From contig NZ_JOEC01000004.1 in the NCBI RefSeq assembly GCF_000718085.1, positions 174,870-238,869 on the forward strand: a DNA stretch of 64,000 nt, in the 5' to 3' direction. Below, in pieces: positions 61,223 to 64,000 of this stretch. Position 1 is the first letter of the stretch, and every line of letters starts with the position of its first letter. Made by a program: the position numbers and the translations under genes. Under the pieces are notes generated by a model. That model was given only the letters and a program-made list of their open reading frames with translations. It did not search any database and was not told the DNA's origin. Origin of the DNA: Mycetocola saprophilus. Its GTDB lineage: Bacteria; Actinomycetota; Actinomycetes; Actinomycetales; Microbacteriaceae.

Positions 61223-62509
61223 CTAGGAGGCCGGGGCGGTGCCGGTTTTCCGGATCCGGGTGCTGCCCGAGGCGCGGGTGCGCGGACGGGAGGCGAGCGT
61301 GGGGGTGGGGACGAGCTCGCGCTCCTCCTCGGCCGGCGCGTCCGTCTTCTTCGGGTCCCGATCGCCCGTGGGGGCCTTCTTCCGCGTGGACTTGCCGGTC
61401 TTCACCGGCTTGTCTGACGAGCCCTCGGACTCCGCGTCGCGCGGGGCATCCGGGCCCTCCACCTCGCTGCGAGCCTCGCGATAGCCGCCGTGGATTCGAT
61501 CCAGCAGACCCTTCCAGGTGCGGTCGCGGATGAAGATGAAGTCGATCGCGATCATCGTGAGCGAGAACCAGGGCAGACCCATGGTGACACCGATGCCGAT
61601 GTGGAAGCTCATGATCGCGATCAGCGCGATGATCCGGGTCGGGCGGGTGAGCAGCATCAGCGGGAAGCACATCTGCATGATCATCGATCCCACGGTGAGG
61701 AACGCCACCAGCGGGGCCCAGGTGGTGATCAGCTCGGTCAGGAACGGCCAGGTTCCAAACCGCTCGGTGGAGAGCGGATTGTAGATCGCGTACCCGCCGG
61801 ACCAGGGGGTGCCACCGGCCTTATAGAGCGCGCCGGACACGTACACAAACGACACCTGCGCGGTCAGGATCACCAGGACCAGGTTGTGGAACAGGTTGCT
61901 GATCTCGCGCGGCAGAATCCGTTGGGTACCGTTCTTTCTGCGGCGGCGAGCATCCAGGGACCAGCGTCCCGAGACATCGGCAAACAGGAAGAAGAACAGG
62001 GCGATGCGGTACATGTTGTCACCCTGGTCGCCGATCATGTCGTTGGCCTCGATGAAGCTGACCCACAGCACAAAGTAGATCGGCAGCACGATCTTGGTGC
62101 GCCAGCCCAGGATCACCAGGACCGCGAGCAGCATCAGCAGAACGTACAGCGCCGTGTAGGCGGCATCGTTGGTGATCGCATTGTGGAACGAGCTGAAGAT
62201 CCAGATCTTCGGGAAGTCGCTCTTGATGTTGGCAACCTCATCGTTCCACACCGAACCCGAAGCGAATGAGTACAGGCGGGTGCGGAAGTTTGTCAGCAGC
62301 AGGCCGAGGCCCGTGACGCCGAAGACGATGCGGGACACCGAGATGCCGTAGCGGGCCTTCTTGGAATCCAGCAGCCAGGATTCGGCGAAGTTCCATCCGC
62401 GAACCGGGAGGGAAATCAGCAGCTTCCAGCCGTCACGGATCAGACCCGCAAGCATGGTGCCGATGGTGCGCAGCCACTGCTGCGGGCTCAGGCGAACCTT
62501 GTCGCTCAT
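61223..62509 (-). CDS. HTTM domain membrane protein
   Basis: A 428-aa protein with a horizontally-transferred-transmembrane (HTTM, vitamin K gamma-carboxylase-related) domain of about eight helices: RYGISVSRIVFGVTGLGLLL, ILGWRTKIVLPIYFVLWVSF, NMYRIALFFFLFADVSGRWS, and FVYVSGALYKAGGTPWSGGY as the core motif. A 90-residue charged low-complexity cytosolic tail rich in Arg, Lys and Glu follows. The function of bacterial HTTM proteins is unknown. It overlaps the DUF5819 gene by four bases. Confidence 0.9.
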   Translation of the reverse strand: MSDKVRLSPQQWLRTIGTMLAGLIRDGWKLLISLPVRGWNFAESWLLDSKKARYGISVSRIVFGVTGLGLLLTNFRTRLYSFASGSVWNDEVANIKSDFPKIWIFSSFHNAITNDAAYTALYVLLMLLAVLVILGWRTKIVLPIYFVLWVSFIEANDMIGDQGDNMYRIALFFFLFADVSGRWSLDARRRRKNGTQRILPREISNLFHNLVLVILTAQVSFVYVSGALYKAGGTPWSGGYAIYNPLSTERFGTWPFLTELITTWAPLVAFLTVGSMIMQMCFPLMLLTRPTRIIALIAIMSFHIGIGVTMGLPWFSLTMIAIDFIFIRDRTWKGLLDRIHGGYREARSEVEGPDAPRDAESEGSSDKPVKTGKSTRKKAPTGDRDPKKTDAPAEEERELVPTPTLASRPRTRASGSTRIRKTGTAPAS

Positions 62510-63270
62510 TTGTTGATCCCCTCATACTGAGCGCGGAAAATGTCGCCGAAGGCCTGATCGGACTGGCCCTCCTTGGTCAGGTCGGCCCGCCAGCCGATAT
62601 CGGCGATCTGTGCGGCGGGACGCTTGGCGTCGGGATTATTGCGTTCGGCAAACGGGATGACGTTGGTACGGCTCACCCGGAACTGCACCCGGTCCGGGGT
62701 GCCCCACAGCGCGGTGGCGACCTGGGTCGCATAGGCGCGGGCCATCCGGTCGGCGAAGAGATAGTTGTTGACGGCGACGTTCTGGCCGCCCCCACCGAGT
62801 GCCTCGCTCATCCGAGCCTCGGAGTCGTCGCCCTTGAAGTAGCCCAGGGCCACGATCTTGCGCTGCTCGTCGGTCAGCGCGTCGTAGCGCCCCTTGACGG
62901 TGCTGGCAAGCTCGCTGGTCTGGATACCGGCGCGCGGGGGGAACAGGTTGTTGCGGATCATCGAGAGTTCCACGGCGGTGGCATCCACCCAGTCGTGGAG
63001 CTCGGGTTCGCCGCCATCCTTGGAGGCCCAGGCGCGAACTTCAAACTTATAGTCGCCATTGATCGGCTCGGGAGCAAAGACGCTCCAGGACTGGCCGAAC
63101 ATGGGGATCATGTAGCTGGTGAGCGCGTTGCCGGGGACAACATCGCGCAGGGGGGTGGGCGGGGCTATCCAGAGGAACGAGGCGAGGATGTGCCAGCCGG
63201 TGAAGAGAAGGGCCACAACGGTGACGATGCGGATACCAAGGGAACGGGGAGATCGAGTTTTTTTACCCAT
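62506..63270 (-). CDS. DUF5819 family membrane-anchored protein
   Basis: A 254-aa protein. A basic N-terminus precedes one helix (IRIVTVVALLFTGWHILASF), and the extracellular part carries FGQSWSVFAPEPINGDYKFE, VRAWASKDGGEPELHDWVDA and RVQFRVSRTNVIPFAERNN, the DUF5819 pattern. It occurs next to HTTM genes in other actinobacteria; the pair probably acts together outside the membrane. ATG 63270 has GAAAGG upstream; 26 more codons upstream are not needed. Confidence 0.87.
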   Translation of the reverse strand: MGKKTRSPRSLGIRIVTVVALLFTGWHILASFLWIAPPTPLRDVVPGNALTSYMIPMFGQSWSVFAPEPINGDYKFEVRAWASKDGGEPELHDWVDATAVELSMIRNNLFPPRAGIQTSELASTVKGRYDALTDEQRKIVALGYFKGDDSEARMSEALGGGGQNVAVNNYLFADRMARAYATQVATALWGTPDRVQFRVSRTNVIPFAERNNPDAKRPAAQIADIGWRADLTKEGQSDQAFGDIFRAQYEGINK

Positions 63271-63293
63271 GGCTGGAAGCCTTTCGAGAAAAC

Positions 63294-63369
63294 CTCGTGC
63301 CGACCGGGAGCCCGGCCGGCACGAGGGGGAGAGCCGGTGCCGGGACACGCAGCGTGTCCCGGCACCGGC
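63294..63369 (-). terminator. Two hairpins between the surface-protein and DUF5819 genes
   Basis: GCCGGTGCCGGGACA (from 63333) pairs with TGTCCCGGCACCGGC (to 63369), and CTCGTGCCG / CGGCACGAG forms a second stem (63294-63325). No T-runs, but their position right after the surface-protein stop fits termination. Confidence 0.65.
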
Positions 63370-63377
63370 GGGGGAAA

Positions 63378-64000
63378 CTAGTCGGAAACCTCCTGTTCCC
63401 GACGGTCACGGGTGCGCACCTGGTGGGTCAGCAGCGCGGCACCGAGCAGGAGCACGAGGGTCGCGCCACTGATCAGGAACCACGGTACGTCGTTACCGGT
63501 GCCCGGGAGCCAACCGCCAGAAACGGTGGTCGGCTTGCCCGATGCGGTGGAGGTACCGGCGTTCGCGGCGGTGGTGCCGTTCGCGCTGGTTCCGCTGGCT
63601 GCGGATCCTCCGGCCGATGCGTTGCCGTTCGCCGCGGCCTGAGCCTGGGCCGAGGCGGCGGTCTGCGGGTCAGCGGCGGCGGTCGGTGCGTTCGCTGCCG
63701 CGTTGCCGTTCGGCGAGGCGTTTGCTGCCGGAGATGCGTTGGCAGATGCGGATGCCTCAGCGTTGGCGGTTGCATTCGCATTGGTGTTGGTGGTTGCTCC
63801 CGCGCGGGAGTCCGCGGCTGCGGATGCCTCAGTGTTGGCAGTTGCAGTTGCAGTTGCAGTTGCAGTTGCCGTTGCGTTAGCTTCGGCGGTGGCCTCTGCC
63901 GCCGGGTCGGCGGTGGCCGTTCCGTTGGCTGCGGCGGTGCTGGATGCGGTGGTCGAGGCGTCTGCGATGGCGGCGGAGTTTGCCGCTGCCGATGCGTTGC
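63378..64000 (-). CDS. Ala/Thr-rich cell-wall-anchored protein, C-terminal part
   Basis: Reading leftwards from the window edge, about 150 residues of Ala, Asn, Ser, Thr and Gly low complexity are followed by GGWLPGTGNDVPW, a hydrophobic helix (FLISGATLVLLLGAALL) and a basic tail (RTRDRREQEVSD). LPGTG is an LPxTG-like sortase motif, so the protein is expected to be attached to peptidoglycan and exposed. The start lies outside the window. Hexamer repeats in the gene give repeated Ala-Thr. Function unknown. Confidence 0.85.
   Translation of the reverse strand, partial: NASAAANSAAIADASTTASSTAAANGTATADPAAEATAEANATATATATATATANTEASAAADSRAGATTNTNANATANAEASASANASPAANASPNGNAAANAPTAAADPQTAASAQAQAAANGNASAGGSAASGTSANGTTAANAGTSTASGKPTTVSGGWLPGTGNDVPWFLISGATLVLLLGAALLTHQVRTRDRREQEVSD
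63841..63868. repeat. GTTGCA hexamer microsatellite in the surface protein gene
   Basis: Four GTTGCA units followed by two one-base variants (GTTGCC, GTTGCG), reading on the complement as alternating Ala and Thr. A change in copy number would keep the frame. Confidence 0.88.

Overview
High-GC actinobacterial chromosome segment. The MaoC-MaoC-murB block, vestigial ROK/xyl and LacI sugar loci, an IdeR-type box, HTTM/DUF5819 genes, an LPxTG-like anchored protein and apparent leaderless GTG/ATG starts together suggest the family Microbacteriaceae; the genus cannot be settled from this window.

Layout. 1-4.5 kb: a LacI regulator (cut by the left edge) divergent from a nucleoside hydrolase - MFS permease - ribokinase operon for ribonucleoside use. 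4.6-8.3 kb: a membrane protein, a histidine phosphatase coupled to a TauE/SafE permease, and a two-domain VOC dioxygenase behind a promoter with paired MarR-like sites. 8.4-10.9 kb: a small secreted protein facing a two-component system; the secreted protein and the kinase's extracellular loop share a VPG-x-x-LPT motif. 11-13.7 kb: GNAT, two MaoC-fold dehydratase subunits and murB. 13.9-17.8 kb: a complete PotD/Fbp-type ABC importer. 17.9-23.2 kb: an AT-richer accessory island with three damaged copies of a Tdi1-like (GAD-like/DUF1851) immunity gene, then an AAA+ ATPase/subtilase pair resembling the ietAS defence/toxin-antitoxin module, ending in nine ACCTAG hexamers. 23.4-27.2 kb: YbaK deacylase, aminotransferase, MarR and YoaK. 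27.2-28.5 kb: L10 leader with rplJ-rplL. 28.5-30.4 kb: MarR-MFS operon. 30.6-34.1 kb: AglEFG-like sugar importer without an ATPase. 34.2-36.1 kb: ABC exporter preceded by a coupled 24-codon leader ORF. 36.2-39 kb: transsulfuration pair (cystathionine beta-synthase and a MetB-type enzyme). 39.3-44.7 kb: xylose/polyol locus (MFS, xylB, xylA, ROK regulator). 44.8-50 kb: drug efflux MFS, PAP2 phosphatase, second nucleoside hydrolase and a HerA-like ATPase. 50-53.9 kb: iron-siderophore importer behind a DtxR/IdeR box. 54-57.5 kb: small accessory genes including an excisionase-like HTH plus nucleotidyltransferase pair next to tRNA-Ser(GGA). 57.6-61.2 kb: SRP RNA and pta-ackA. 61.2-64 kb: HTTM protein, DUF5819 protein and an Ala-rich LPxTG-like surface protein cut by the right edge.

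Most of the window is ordinary metabolism and transport. The parts most worth attention are the secreted-protein/kinase pair, the immunity-gene array with ietAS, the leader ORF before the ABC exporter, and a recurring architecture in which a -10 box is followed by exactly six bases and then the start codon. All product names are from motif recognition by eye; no searches were run.
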